A stretch of 64,000 nt of DNA from Tetracentron sinense (GCA_015143295.1 CM026557.1:32187965-32251964); one strand, 5' to 3'; counted from the stretch's first letter, positions 43,247 through 55,125 are shown. Made by a program: numbers and translations. The notes: a model not told the origin generated them from the letters alone.

Positions 43247-43541
43247 GAAAGAAAGAGGGGAAAGGAGTAGCCCGCGAAGGCTACGGCGACGACAATCGGC
43301 ACAGGAATGTACCCATAGTCACCTCTTCTTCCTTCTTTCTTCTCTACACTTTTGAACTTTTTTTTTTTTAAATCAAGTTTGATTCTAGTGTTTTGCTCGA
43401 TATCGGGGAGTTATCGCCGATATTTCCTAGCACAATGTAAATTTTCTTCTCCAGCATATAGATGCATCGGTCACCATCGATACTGACAAATATCGGCAAT
43501 ATATCGCCGATATTGTCGATATTACAAACCTTGCTTGTGCA

Positions 43542-45430
43542 ATCATTCACATCCAATGCATATCAGCGAACGTGAAAGTTCCTCAATCCCAACTACCGAA
43601 TGTGATAAAGCACACCAGAGTAATGCCTTCCTCAACACACATACACGGAAAAAATAGAATACTTATAAAAGTATCAACGTTGAGATGTGTGCAACACGAC
43701 TGAGGCCTATACAGCCAGTTAGTATTTGTAAACTGCAAAAAATGCCTAAACTTGAGCTGCTCATCTTTGGTAAGTGTAGCTGCCTGGTTCATGAGGTCTC
43801 GTGATTCCATACACGCCCTCTCAGGGCATGCACTAGCACCTCATTGCTGCAATACCATCACCATAATAACTATCATAGCTTCCTCACATTCTAACATTGC
43901 CTGAGGGCTCCCCCACTCGATCTTTCATCTCATCTCTGCATTTCTATTGTGCCCCTCTAGTGTCTTGACTCCTTGAGTTTTCACCCTAATATAAAAATCA
44001 TTCCCTCAATTGTATCAATGCGAAAACAGAAAATTCTCAAGCTTCTTCACATCAATCTCATTTGCACCACCATATGCGTAGCTCTAGCACCTTCACTTGA
44101 CTAAAGGTCTCGGCAGGGCAATGATTGTGCAAACTAACTGCCATAGTAAGCACAGATCCTCCGATCTTGGCCTGGAGAGCTTCCATTATCCCACTTCATA
44201 TCCTTGGTCAAGTTCTCAACCGTTCCTGCTAACTCTTGGTGTCCTTATTCGATGGTGCCTACGCGGTCATCAATATCACAATCGTATTCACCAACCAACA
44301 ATCTGTGTTGTCTAGACTTCCAAATCGTCCAGAAAAAATTTAGATACACTTGGATAGGCACGAGAAAACTTGGATACTTTGCATAAACTTCTTTTAATAT
44401 AAATATAAGTTAAAAACAAATTAAATGAAGTCTCTTGCTACATTTATAACCATATACACGAGAGTTAAGAATTTTATAAGTTAAAAAGGTGAGCATGCTG
44501 ATAAACATGTATCAAAATACAAACCAATTACTTAGCATACAAGTATAGTCAATAAAATCTAAATATGAAACCGTAAAGTAAATGACATACATGATATATA
44601 GGAAAGTACAAAATTTACAACTATAAAGTAAATGGCATACATGATATAAGCTCAATAACACATTGAATTACGTGCTGATTCGAACACTGTGGGCTCAGGA
44701 AATCTATAGAGTGGTAAATAATAAGTGTGACAAACATGATTACATTACTGTAGCCAACTCAAGTAAACGTCGTATGTGGTCTAGACTTCTAGTACATTTG
44801 TATGTATGTCTACTGTTGACTGGCATCTAGAGCATACAATATCCCAATCGGTTGCAAACCCGAGAATGTTGAAGGTATTTTTGAAATATTGGAGATTTTA
44901 AGTTTTCAAATTTTAAAAAATATATATATATATTGAAAAATCATTGATTTCTCCTTTAAAAAATGGATTTTGACTTATGGATTTCGCATAAAATCAATAG
45001 ATATGCTCATTTTAGGTTGATTACAACATATTTTTATCATTTAAACAATTAAAATGGAAAAAAAAAAATTGTATACCTTCGAAAATTTGGGAAAACATTT
45101 TCAATTTAAAATCAAATGCTTAGACCTTCGTTGTTGAACCTAAAATCAACAACGGAATTGTTGTTTTAGGCCTAAAAGTTGATTAGAAAAGAAAAAAATA
45201 GTTGAAAATAAATGGTTTCTGGGAGTGCTTTACAAAACCCAAATGTCGGAAAGCTTTTGTTTTATAGAGTATCGCAGAGATCAATAGAGTTTCAGTGCGT
45301 ATCAATCTAATATGCACGATACTCAGGATTTCTATAAGTACCATGTGTCAGTGTATCGGTATCCTCCAAAACCAATTTGTATTGAGCTAGTATGTGCCAA
45401 TTCTTTAACCCATGCTAATTTATGGTATTC
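43542..45430. other. Unresolved intergenic or intronic region
   Basis: The minus strand at 43583-43990 has coding-like stretches (for example ESRDLMNQAATLTKDEQLKF from 43810, and upstream WGSPQAMLECEEAM), broken by stops. They could be a decayed gene or transposon piece; I do not recognise the family. From 44400 to 45430 the sequence is AT-rich with a short direct repeat (AAAGTAAATG(A/G)CATACATGAT at about 44574 and 44625) and no coding signal. Confidence 0.35.
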
Positions 45431-45439
45431 TAATTGCTA

Positions 45440-46735
45440 ATGAATGCACTATTTCAAGGGAGGGAAGAAGTTGGGTAGTACGCCAGATTGATTTTGAAAA
45501 AGCATATAATCATGTGGATTGCGCATTCTGACTTCCTTCTTCACCGGATGGGTTTTGGAGTGAGATAGAGGGGGTTGGATTAGAGGGTGTATCTCGTCAT
45601 CATCATTCCCTAATGTTGAATGCGTATCGAATAGTGTACTCCAGTTCTAGAGGCCTTTGCTAAGGCTGTCCATTATCACTGCTTTTGTTTATCATAACAG
45701 TGGAGGCTTTCAATACGAAGATGTTAAAGCGGAAGCATTGGGATGTGTTGGTAAATATCAGCCAAGATCAGGACCTATAATTTTGCATTTGCAATAATAG
45801 ATAATACTTTATTGTTCATAGATATATTTAGGGATCAAGTGGTAACATCAGGGGGGAATTGAGATGTTTTGAGACTTGGTTTAGGCTTCACGTGAACCTG
45901 TTTAAAAGCATTCCAATTGGTGTAGGGGTTGATAAGGAAGGTACTTGCAAATTGTGCTCGCACCGCATCTTCACTCTTGAGGTGTAATGTAGAACAAAAC
46001 TACCTCCTAGATATCTTGGGCTACCCCTAGGAACCAGACCAATATAACCCTGTGATTGAAAGATGAGATGAGAGGCTGGCAAACTAGAAGAATAACTTCT
46101 CGTCTCTTGGGGGAAGATTTATGCAGATTAATAGGCCTTCCTGTATTTTATATGTTGGTGATTACAATGTTGGTGTAGTAGCCAAAAGATTGGAGAAGCT
46201 TTAGAGAGATTTGCTTTAGAAAGTGAAACAAGTGGTTTAAGTGGGAGTGGATTTGTCATCCGAAGGACCGTGGTGGTTTGAATTTGAGGAAGACACGATG
46301 TATGAACAATGCTCTCATGGGGAAATGGCAATGGACATTCAACCCAGAAAGCATTATGAATGAGTGTGATTAAGCTAAATTCAAGATAACCAGAGGAACC
46401 CGAACAGAGTAAAGTCTTCATATATAGTGGCATTTAGAAGGGGATGATGAAAGTGTAGGATTCTTTTATGAAGCAAACAGCTTATATGTTGAGAATGGAA
46501 GAAGGGAGGGGGGGAGGTTATGTGACATTTTCCCTATGCTCTATAGACTTGCTCCTCAAAAAGATATCATGGTGGAGAATTTTTTTATCACAGGAATGGA
46601 AAGGTAGTTTGGGCAGTGTTTTATAACTCGAAAACTTGGCTCAGAACCTTGCGAAGTCAAGTCAAGTCAACAACTCGGTCAAAACTCGTCCGAGTAATGA
46701 CACATAAAACTCAATTAAAAAAAATTTGTTAAATA

Positions 46736-46773
<38 letters not shown>

Positions 46774-48300
46774 CTATCTAAATACTTTAAAAAAAACAAA
46801 TTTGAAAAAAAATAAAAAAATTACCAATAGTGTAATTTTAGACATTGATTGAGTAAATCAAACTGCAGTAGTCGAAGATTAGCAATAGTGCAAAACAAAT
46901 TAACAATATGGCAAATTTAACAAGTTTCTTAATCATTTAATCACCATAAGTCTAATATTGAGTAAATCACAATTAGACAATTACATAACTTATGAAAACA
47001 AAATTTAAATAACAAATATTGAAATAAAACAATAAACATTTGATTTAATTGCAGAAATCAGAATATTATTAACTAAACAATAAAACAAAAAAAAATGATT
47101 AATGAGAAAATTTTAAAAAAAAAATAAACAGAGGGAGCAGAAAAGAGAGAAGGGATGGGGAATAGGGGATTACTGAGTGAGAGAGAGAGAGAGAGAGAGA
47201 GAGCAAAGGTAGGGCGTGAGGTAAGCAGAGAGTGGGACGCGAAAAAGAGGAATGAGAGACGAGAAAGAGAGGTACATGTTGCCGGAGAGTAGAGAGCTGG
47301 AATTGGTGGAGGTTTTGTTCAATCTCCAGTCCTAACCTCAAGCCCTTTTATACCATTGCAAAAAGAAAAAGAAAAAAAAAAGATGACTCGGTAGAGACCA
47401 AGTCGAGTTGGCTCAAAACCAAGTGGCTCAAAACCCAATCAAGTTGAGTCAACTTGGCCAAGTTTTGAGTACCGATCAAAAAAAAAAAAAACTTGGCCAA
47501 GTTTTGAGTCAACTCGACAAGTTTTAAAACAGTGGTTTGGAGTCCTATTTTCATGAGGAATCTTAGGGATTGCGAGATTGAGGAATGTGTCCATCTTCTT
47601 GACTTGCTACGTCAGACAACATTTAACCTACAATCTGAAGACAGACAAATTTGGAAAGGCAATGCAAGAGGGGCTGAGGGGGTTCAACACTTCTGATTTT
47701 TATTATCATAATATATTGATATGAGGAAGAAGTTGGAAAATTAATCAAAAACTCCACATTTCATTCCCACAAAGATTCATGCATTTTCTTGGTTGACGAT
47801 ATTAGAAGAATTTTACGATTAACCACTTGAGGAACTGGAGAATGATAATCCTGAAAAGATGCAATTTATGCAAAAAAGCTGAGGAAGACATTCACCATCT
47901 ACTCTTGCGTTCATGCCATGGGCAGCTTGGAACTTTTTTTCTCTCTATTTGGAGACCTGGTGTTTCTTCTTATTAGGTAAATAAGTTTTTTCTTAGCTGG
48001 CCTGAGGGTGGGCGTAGGGGATAATATGGTGTTGAGTATGTTGTCCACAGTAAATTGTCGGGACCTCCAGAAAGAAAGGAACGGTAGAATCTTTGATGGG
48101 ATCAACTCCAGTCTGCTCAAGCTGTGTTCTACTGTTTGTTGGTTGGTTTTTCTAAAGTTCGTCCCTCGATATGCTTGAGACCCACAATTGGGTGCACAAT
48201 GGAAACTCTGTAATTTTGTGTGACTCTTTGTTACATTTTGTATTTCTTTAGAGAACCCTCTTTCCGTCAACATTTTTGTATTTCGTTGGGTGACTCTGCA
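45440..48300 (+). pseudogene. Decayed LINE (L1-type) interrupted by a hAT-type element
   Basis: Plus-strand translation gives RQIDFEKAYNHVDW (RT, about 45480), GLCQGCPLS-like sequence (about 45660), a degraded 'DNTLLF' version of the FADD-L box (about 45800), DRGGLNLRKTRCMNNALMGK (about 46270), SPIFMRNLRDCEIEECVHLL (about 47541) and a zf-RVT-like region with DIHHLL (about 47890). Many stops and frameshifts occur. The reading continues across the hAT-type insertion at 46615-47534. The tail lies somewhere before about 48330. Confidence 0.75.
46615..47534. mobile_element. hAT-like non-autonomous element inserted in the LINE
   Basis: Ends AGTGTTTTATAACTCG and the inverse of CACTGTTTTAAAACTTG form imperfect TIRs. 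Flanks GTTTGGGC (46607-46614) and GTTTGGAG (47535-47542) match at 6 of 8 bases. LINE coding text resumes right after. Internal ACTTGGCCAAGTTTTGAGT repeats occur at the right end, with TA (about 46740-46770) and GA (about 47178-47202) microsatellites inside. Confidence 0.7.
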
Positions 48301-49403
48301 CATTAAAAAAAGACACAATGACAGTGGAAATAAAATGGATAATCAAGCTTAAGCCATTAAATCTCAAAAAGTAAAAATTGGTACCATCGCTCCTTGCAAC
48401 AGCTTAAATTTAGGCATTCTTAAACAAACCATTGCATCAAGAACTCCAGAATGAAATACGCTACAAATAAGACATTCATCATAGCTCAACTCACCAAATC
48501 ATAATATTTAGATAATGAGAAGAAAAATGGAATATTATTAACTATTTACTCCTATTACACATGAGGGGTGATATTCAACCTCACAGTGAGCTTCAACAGA
48601 AACACACAGTACAGTAACCTGAAGTACAGTGTCAACGTAGCAGATAAATAATGGGCTCTATACAAAATATGTGTAATACTTTTCAAAGAGAACGTTTTCA
48701 ATGAGGCACGTTATTTAAATAGATGAATCATCTACACACCATAGAACTATAGAAAAACTATATAGCTAATCTAGGGAAACTAAGATTAGCTGAGAAACAT
48801 ACAGTACTAGTTTAAAGGCCAAATATATTCAAACAAAAACAGTGGATCTCTTAACTACAAACCCTAATCGAAAGCCAAATTAGGTTCCAGATGATTGAAG
48901 GATTGTCAATTCTAGCTTTTTTACATGCTTCCAAGAAAAATCTAATAACGCATGATCAAAATCCTAAATTCAGAAGCAGCAAAAAGAAAGAAAGCAAGAA
49001 TATCCAAAATTCTAGCTCCAGAAAAATAATACCAAAATCCACAGCATAGGAAAAGAGAAAATAGAGAAAACTCAATCTTCTAATGAAATAACAATAAAAC
49101 CCTAACCGAACCACGCAACATAAGTCGCTCGAGATCCCTCAAACTGCTTCTTTCTCTTAAAATACAAAACCAATCCAGAAATTGAGTCAGATGAAATTTC
49201 ACAGACGAACTTCATCTCAACCCGTAAAACCCTAAATCAGAAATGAATCTAAATCCCGAACGGATCCGCAAGAGAAACGTGAAGCACCACACAGACAAAT
49301 ACAATCTAGGAGAAAACAAGAATTTTGATAGAAGATCTCATGTAAATCAACAGAAAAAGGAGAAAAACAGGTCGGCAGGAAGAGATAGAGTCCAGAAACT
49401 GAC
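48301..49403. other. Noncoding AT-rich region
   Basis: No coding sequence or transposon ends were recognised. If the exon at 49404-49570 belongs to the UBA-domain gene, this is the 5' part of its first intron. Confidence 0.4.
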
Positions 49404-49570
49404 CTGTAGCAGAAGAACCGATCGATTTACAGATCAAACTTGCTGCAATGGCGATCGAATAAGAGGAGATGAAGATTGCGAGGCTGAAGCAGAATCGATG
49501 AAATTAGGGATTGGGGATTGAAATTGGGGGAAATAGCAGGAGGAATGGTGGTGTCGTCGCTCTCGCTCGT
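49404..49570 (-). other. Putative 5' UTR exon of the UBA-domain gene
   Basis: On the minus strand a pyrimidine-rich leader (GCGAGAGCGACGACACCACC, then CTCCTGCTATTTCCCCC) ends in a good donor CAG|GTCAGTTT at 49406/49403. No other minus-strand coding exon is seen down to 37895, where the acceptor of the UBA-domain gene lies. Linking the two implies an 11.5 kb intron; this is inference. It could instead be the first exon of an unrelated gene. Confidence 0.35.
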
Positions 49571-49738
49571 TCTTTGGTTTTTCTCTTGTCTTATTTTCTT
49601 TTATTTATTTATTCTCCTTTTTTTTTTTCTCTTCGTCTATGTGTGCGCAAGGCTATGATTAGGTCCGAATTAAATGTCTTTTGAGATCCGTAGGTTTTCT
49701 CAAAGGAAAATACTAAATAGGATCAACCGAGGAGGTGA

Positions 49739-49939
49739 GTTACCGTCTCTCCCCTTTTTGGGTCCACGTGTCCCCTTTTTATTTCCATTAACTGTGGTTA
49801 AGATTTAGTCACCCCTTAGTTCACACATCTATCCTTAGTTTTTTGAAAATAATATTTTTTAAAAAAATTAACCCCAAGAGGTTTTAACCATAGTTCAAAG
49901 GGTTTGTGAGAATGAGGATGAATACTCCCCCCCTTAGCA
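49739..49939. mobile_element. Short element flanked by 11-bp direct repeats
   Basis: Exact CGAGGAGGTGA copies at 49728-49738 and 49940-49950 bracket 201 bases. The interior contains the shared module (GTGTCCCC, then TTAACTGTGGTTAAGATTTA and CTATCCTTAGTTTTTTGAAA). No clear TIRs were seen. A duplication of 9-11 bp suggests a Mutator-like element. Confidence 0.6.
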
Positions 49940-50241
49940 CGAGGAGGTGACTATTGCTCTTTCTCAAAATAGGACGAACGTTTGGAGTTTGGAATCCGTA
50001 CAGGACGAGAAACTAGTCACACAAAAAAACTGTTCAAAATACGGTAATTTCGGCAGTGGCTCGATAGACAGGTGTTGCATTTTTATGACCCGACCCATAA
50101 ACCCGCACCATTTTATGCGGGTTGGAGTTACCTATTGGACTCTAGGGTCATTTGAGGTTGGCTTTTTCGATCCACGGTTCAGTTTTTGGGATCGCTGGGT
50201 CCCTAACCAAGACATGAAAGATATCTGTCTAGAGATTAGAC

Positions 50242-50459
50242 GGCGTGGGATTGTCTCTGGTAGATGCCAGAAAAATGGTCTCTGGCTCCACACATCATTG
50301 GACATGTGGCAATAAAAGGGGTGAGATATCAACCGGAGAGAAGTTAAAAACATGGGGAGAAAATGAAATGACTTCTCCCCATTTTTATCACCACATGTCC
50401 AATGATGTGTGGGAAGCCCGAGACCATTTTCTGGCATCTGCCAGAGACAATCCCATGCC
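50242..50459. mobile_element. Foldback element with long inverted-repeat arms
   Basis: The left arm begins GGCGTGGGATTGTCTCTGG and runs through CCACACATCATTGGACATGT. The right arm is its near-perfect inverse, ending CCAGAGACAATCCCATGCC. Arms are about 90 bases with a short spacer. Apparent open frames on both strands here are by-products of the symmetry. No target duplication is obvious. Confidence 0.8.
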
Positions 50460-50579
50460 AGCCTGGACTAGTTGAAACACTGTGAGATTGCCACATAGGC
50501 CACCCACTCAGGTATAATATGCTTTTTGTATAAATAAATAAAACTCCTATCTTTCTCCCTTCTATATAAAAAAAAAAAA

Positions 50580-52007
50580 CTCATTAGAACATTAGTTCAT
50601 CATTCAAGGCATGAAAATGTCTCAAGACAAATCGAAACAGATCCACAGAAGCAAGTTCTTCAACCATATGCAAGTCATCAAAAGATTGTTCAATCCAAGT
50701 CAAAGCAAGCTATTGGATCTAGGAAATCAAATTGAAGATGTCAATAATCATACCCCAAAGTCTAAGTCGGATCATCATGAACAAGAATGAAAGATCATAA
50801 AGACAAAGTTAAAATGAAGATCCATGTTCAAGATTGAAGAGCAACTCTCATCAAAGCTGAATTTTATTTTTATATTTTTTAGATTACTCTAGGACTTATG
50901 TAAGAAGTCTTCAAAGTGTGGAAAGATGAATGCTCAAAGTATCTAGATTGACCATAGGAGCCTAAGACAAAATTGAATATCAAACTAAGGCCCTAAGATA
51001 TCTCAAAGAATGAGAAAAATATTGGCTAAAAAAAGTCAAAAGACCTTGGAAACCATTCACATCAATAAGGTCATTAAAATGTGAGATTTTTGTAAAAATA
51101 CAGAGGACTCGTCGACGACTCCAAAGAGCCTAACTGAACTCGTCGATGAATAGGAGTTACAGAAAGTTCTGTAACTTTTTGCCTTAGAACTCGGCAATGA
51201 ATCTAAGGACCCCTCTTGAACTCATCGACGAATTCGTGCAGGAAACACCCAGATTGCTCTAACAGTTAGTTTTTAAATGGTTAATTTGACATTTAATGTT
51301 TCCTCAACGGCACTATTGATCTAAGAACTATAAATTGAGTTCATTTATGAAATTAAAACAACTCATGATCCAACATAGACAAAATCATTAACTCTCATTC
51401 AATTATCATCAATCTTTAGTGATATATCTATTGAGAAAACCTAGAAATCCCAATCTCTGTTTTTGAGCTATTCAATTCTCATCTTTAAGTGATTTCTAGA
51501 GTGCTTGTAAGTCAATCGTATTAGCTCATTTAATGAGCAAAATTTTAGATTGAAATCCAAATTTCTTATTGTAAAGAGAAGTCAAGAATCGGGGGATACT
51601 TGTATTGAAGTAGTAGCTTCGAAGAAGTCAAGAAATGGTGTTCTCTTACAAAGTTAGGTTTTATCCTTACCCGGAAAAGGATTGTAAATGTGTGATTCTC
51701 AACTGGAAGAAAATTGTAAAAGGTTTAAACTTCACCCGTGAAGAAGTTTGCATGTGCAAGTAAAATTGTGGTGAATCCTTGAAGCGGGAAGCTTAAAGGC
51801 AGGGACGTTGGTGGGTTACCGAACCTCGAGAACAAACTCTTGGTGTTTGAACTCTCTAATTTTCTCTACTTTTCTTTTTGCATTAATATAGGATTGTTAG
51901 TTTCCATTCCTTAATTAATTTCAAATTCTACAAAAAAGAACTAGGAAGAATTTTATATTTGCCAAAACTCTATTCACCACCCTCTAGGGTCATATACTTG
52001 GGCAACA
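50580..52007 (+). mobile_element. 5' LTR of a copia element, 5'-truncated
   Basis: It matches the copia LTR at 19300-23076 (for example GACTTATGTAAGAAGTCTTC near 50890) and ends CTTGGGCAACA at 52007, followed by a primer-binding site. The first 115 or so bases of the LTR are missing; a poly(A)-like run precedes it. TATA-like GAACTATAAATTGAG is at about 51327. Confidence 0.8.
51108..51240 (+). repeat. CpG palindrome cluster in the copia LTR (GTCGACG core)
   Basis: CGTCGACG at 51110-51117 lies in ACTCGTCGACGACTC. Weaker copies follow (ACTCGTCGATGAAT at about 51154, ACTCGGCAATGAAT, ACTCATCGACGAATTCG at about 51220). It is about 90 bases upstream of the TATA-like box. Confidence 0.7.
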
Positions 52008-52009
52008 AT

Positions 52010-52021
52010 TGGTATCAGAGC
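52010..52021 (+). other. Primer-binding site (initiator tRNA-Met type)
   Basis: TGGTATCAGAGC begins two bases after the LTR end. It is the classic plant copia and gypsy priming site. Confidence 0.9.
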
Positions 52022-52225
52022 CTACGACTCTATAAAATCAGATTTAACAATCTTAGAGTAAAATATAATATGACAAATATTTTTGCAACTAGCTTAGGAG
52101 AGGGCCTGAAGAGTCCCAGAAATTCCAACACGGTGAATAGTACTATGAATAGTGCTATGCTTAGGATTGGGTGAAAATCGGTAATTTAGATTACATAGGT
52201 TATGTGCAGGGTTTAAGACTTGTTA
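52022..52225 (+). mobile_element. Leader of the copia element, cut by a solo LTR
   Basis: Noncoding leader with a possible gag start (ATGACAAATATTTTTGC at about 52069) that reaches a stop at about 52172. A solo LTR with TSD TGTTA interrupts it at 52225; continuation after 57703 is not recognisable as gag. Confidence 0.5.
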
Positions 52226-53183
52226 TGTCATGACCCGACTTAAACTTAACATTTCATTAATGAAATTTAAGTGTAATTCCAATTATGAGATCCTCTTTTC
52301 TCATATATTGCAGAAGCGTAAAATACCAAGGGAATTTAAACTTTTAAACCCTTCCTTATCCATTCGCAATTGTCATCATATCATGTCCATATGAAACTTA
52401 AAGTTTGCATAACCAATTGAATTACATCAAATAGAAACAAAATATAAAAGCATATTAAAAGAAACTCTGCCCTTCCTCGAACGTCACTTCTAAATCGTTC
52501 CTTCACTGTTCATATGGTGACGTAAAATGTCAGTGAGCTATGAAGCCCAATAAGAAGTTTCAATAACATTATGCTAAATAACAACTTAGAATAAGCATAA
52601 TATAACGTTTAGATAACAACTTTATCACAAAAATATAATATTAAACCATTTAATATTACTTTCGACATTTTTAAACATCTTTTACACAATAATATAATAT
52701 TAATTTTTTAATATTACTTTCAACATTTCTTTTAAACATCTTTGTCATGCCCCAAAATATCTCATAGAAGTTAAGGGATACTTTAGAGGTGACTATACGT
52801 ACCTGCCAAACCATCCTATCATGAACAAGGTAAATATAATACTAAAACAAATGATAATCAGAACACGGAAACTAAACATAGATACGGAAGCGTGAATTAA
52901 CTTTTTCTTTTCTTTTATAATACCAAAACAGCATTCCAAGTGAACATATACACAAACGTATCTAAGTCTAAGGTGGACAGGCCCACCTATCAAAATATCC
53001 AAATACACAAGAAACCCTCTCGTGCTCTCCCCTCAACAATAATCGAGGTACGGCCACACATCAAGGTCTTTATTCGCTTGAGACTGTAATGAGATAGATG
53101 GCTCTCTCTCCTCCACGTACTCTTCCTCGACCCAAGGCTCAGGGTCGAGGGCTTCCCCGGTACTTGCCAACATAAAGGTACGG

Positions 53184-53202
53184 CTGAGCATGGAATACTC
53201 AG
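53184..53202 (-). promoter_or_regulatory. Conserved LTR hairpin, nested solo LTR copy
   Basis: CTGAGCATGGAATACTCAG, followed by CGAGTACAA, is the same element as at 7480, 14771 and 20133. Confidence 0.65.
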
Positions 53203-53451
53203 CGAGTACAAACTACTAGCTAACCATAGCAATAATAAAGCACAACAAGGGTGAACACAATACAAGGTATCAATTCAAGCAATAGTAGCATCATAAGATA
53301 AACCGTATTGAACATAAAACAATATCATTATCTTGACATGCGTGCATGAATGCGAAAACTCCGATAAAACTCATGCTTGAAAAACTCGTGTCGTGTCTCG
53401 GTCGTGCTTGTGAAAATCATGTATGCGTGTCTTATCATCATCTTGTATACT

Positions 53452-53905
53452 TGTGAGCTAGAGGCTACCACTCGAACATCCCTGGGCTACCAACCTCCTT
53501 GACATGCAATATTTTCATTTCCTTGTGAGCCTTTCCTTGTGAACTTATTCTTGTGAGCCAGGGGCTAGTACCCTTCACTTGAGCTACCAACCTCCTTGAC
53601 ATATTTCATTTACTTGTGAGCCAGAGGCTAGCACCCAAACATCCCTAGGCTGCCAACCTCCTTGACATATGGTTTTCTTGTGAGCCAGAGGCTAGTACCC
53701 GTACATCCCTGGGCTACCAACCTCCTTGACATATAGTGTTTTCATTTACTTGTTTAGTTTTCTTGTGAGCCAGAGGCTAGCACCCGCACATCCCTGGGCT
53801 ACCAACCTCCTTGACATATAGTGTTTTCATTTACTTGTTTAGTTTTCTTGTGAGCCAGAGGCTAGCACCCGCACATCCCTGGGCTACCAACCTCCTTGAC
53901 ATGCA
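53452..53905 (-). repeat. Tandem array in the nested solo LTR, unit about 85 bp
   Basis: Five to six units carry TTGTGAGCCAGAGGCTAGCA, then CATCCCTGGGCTACCAACC and TCCTTGACATAT. Two adjacent units (about 53740-53825 and 53825-53910) are identical over most of their length, which suggests recent expansion. Confidence 0.88.
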
Positions 53906-54892
53906 ATATTTTCTTATTGATTTATTATATGCACATAATCTTGAAAACTCGATTCATGCATGCATGCGTGCTCGTGTGCGTACCAATAGTGACAATCATG
54001 GGAACACGTGTAACAAGAGGGATATTACGTCACATTTCCATTCATAGCATAAACATGTAAGAATTTAGGTGATCAACATGGCATTTGTCAAGTCATCATT
54101 TACAAGAATAATTGCATAAATTTTATATCCATTTCCTTAATTAAATTCATTTGTTCTTGGTTTAGGCATATTGTCAACATCCGGCATGCAATGTCTTCTT
54201 GTAGTTCCATTTGTCCTTTTTAGCGTATATTTTCCAACACAACATCGAAGTATGTTCATTATTTGTAGAGTACTCTTCCACCATTTCCATCACACACATC
54301 ACACATCATACATCTAGGCATCCAATCGCCTCGACCCTTCATCCATCCACACATCACAACCTTCCTTATTATCTTGCTTACATTTTATAGAAATAGCATA
54401 TTTCAATAGGAAGGAAAACATACGATCAAGAATCATCATTTAAAATAGAAAACCTAGGTTATTGCTAATGGGAGTTAGTAAGGTGTACTAACCTTGAATC
54501 AAGGCTTGATCTTGAGTGGAAACCTTGATTGAAGCTCCAACTTGGAAGAAGGAGGACCCTTGCTTGAGGAAGGCTTGATTTGGGGAGGAAAACCCCTTGC
54601 AAAATGCCGCAGGATCGCTACCCTAGCTTGGAAAGAGGACACCACCCGAGTTTGAGGTTGGATTTGATGAATCCAAGCCCTTTTGGGATGATCTTGGGTG
54701 TTTAAACCCTTGATTTCTTCTCTCCCAATGATGCCCTAGGAAAACCCTCTTCTCTTCTCTCCTTTTCTCTCTAATTTCTCTAAGTGTAGTGAATGGGGAC
54801 CCAAATGGTCAAGCAAACCCTTATAGGCAAGGGTTTCACGCCCAAAAGACGAAACAACCCTTAATGAAATTTCTGAAAAACGCGATAGACTG

Positions 54893-55125
54893 AGCGATCA
54901 GTGGTTACGACCAATCGATCGGTTGCCTACCGAGCGACCGGTGTTCTTGACCGAGCGACCGGTCAAAAACATGCTCTCTAGAAATTTTTCCCATATAAAA
55001 AAGTTAACCAGTCGATAGAAACCGATCGATCGGTTTTGGACTGATCGATCGCTAATAATGACCGAGCGATCGGTTGTGAACCGATCGATCTCTACATTTG
55101 ACCGAGCGATCGGTTCTCTACAGGT
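54893..55125 (-). repeat. CpG palindrome cluster in the nested solo LTR (CGATCG core)
   Basis: Seven to eight units such as ACCGATCGATCGGTT (55021) and GACCGAGCGATCGGTT (55060 and 55100) are spaced 20-30 bases apart. The spacer at about 54970-55000 resembles the CTCTCTxG...TTTTCCCATA spacer of the clusters at 4619 and 21560. Confidence 0.85.

Larger units (their letters stand above)
41651..43533. mobile_element. hAT-type non-autonomous element, 1883 bp, TSD CTTGTGCA
   Basis: It begins CAAGGTTCTAAATGTCGATG and ends with the inverse of CAAGGTTTGTAATATCGAC. Exact 8-bp duplications lie at 41643-41650 and 43534-43541. Subterminal TATCGGC/GCCGATAT motifs are clustered at the right end, with a few at the left. 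It holds a nested hAT element (42669-43040), a tandem repeat and an 18-base palindrome. There is no transposase frame. Confidence 0.88.

Noticed and set aside
46614..47534. A 5-bp CAGTG duplication as TSD of the element in the LINE
   Set aside because: CAGTG is better read as part of the terminal inverted repeat; GTTTGG(GC/AG) outside it fits an 8-bp hAT duplication and keeps the LINE reading in register.
50132..50437. A 101-aa minus frame matching a plus-strand frame next to it
   Set aside because: It is produced by the inverted-repeat arms of the foldback element.
51959..52174. A 71-aa frame across the LTR end and primer-binding site
   Set aside because: It begins inside the LTR and crosses the primer-binding site; only the internal ATG near 52069 could be a gag start, and it stops early.
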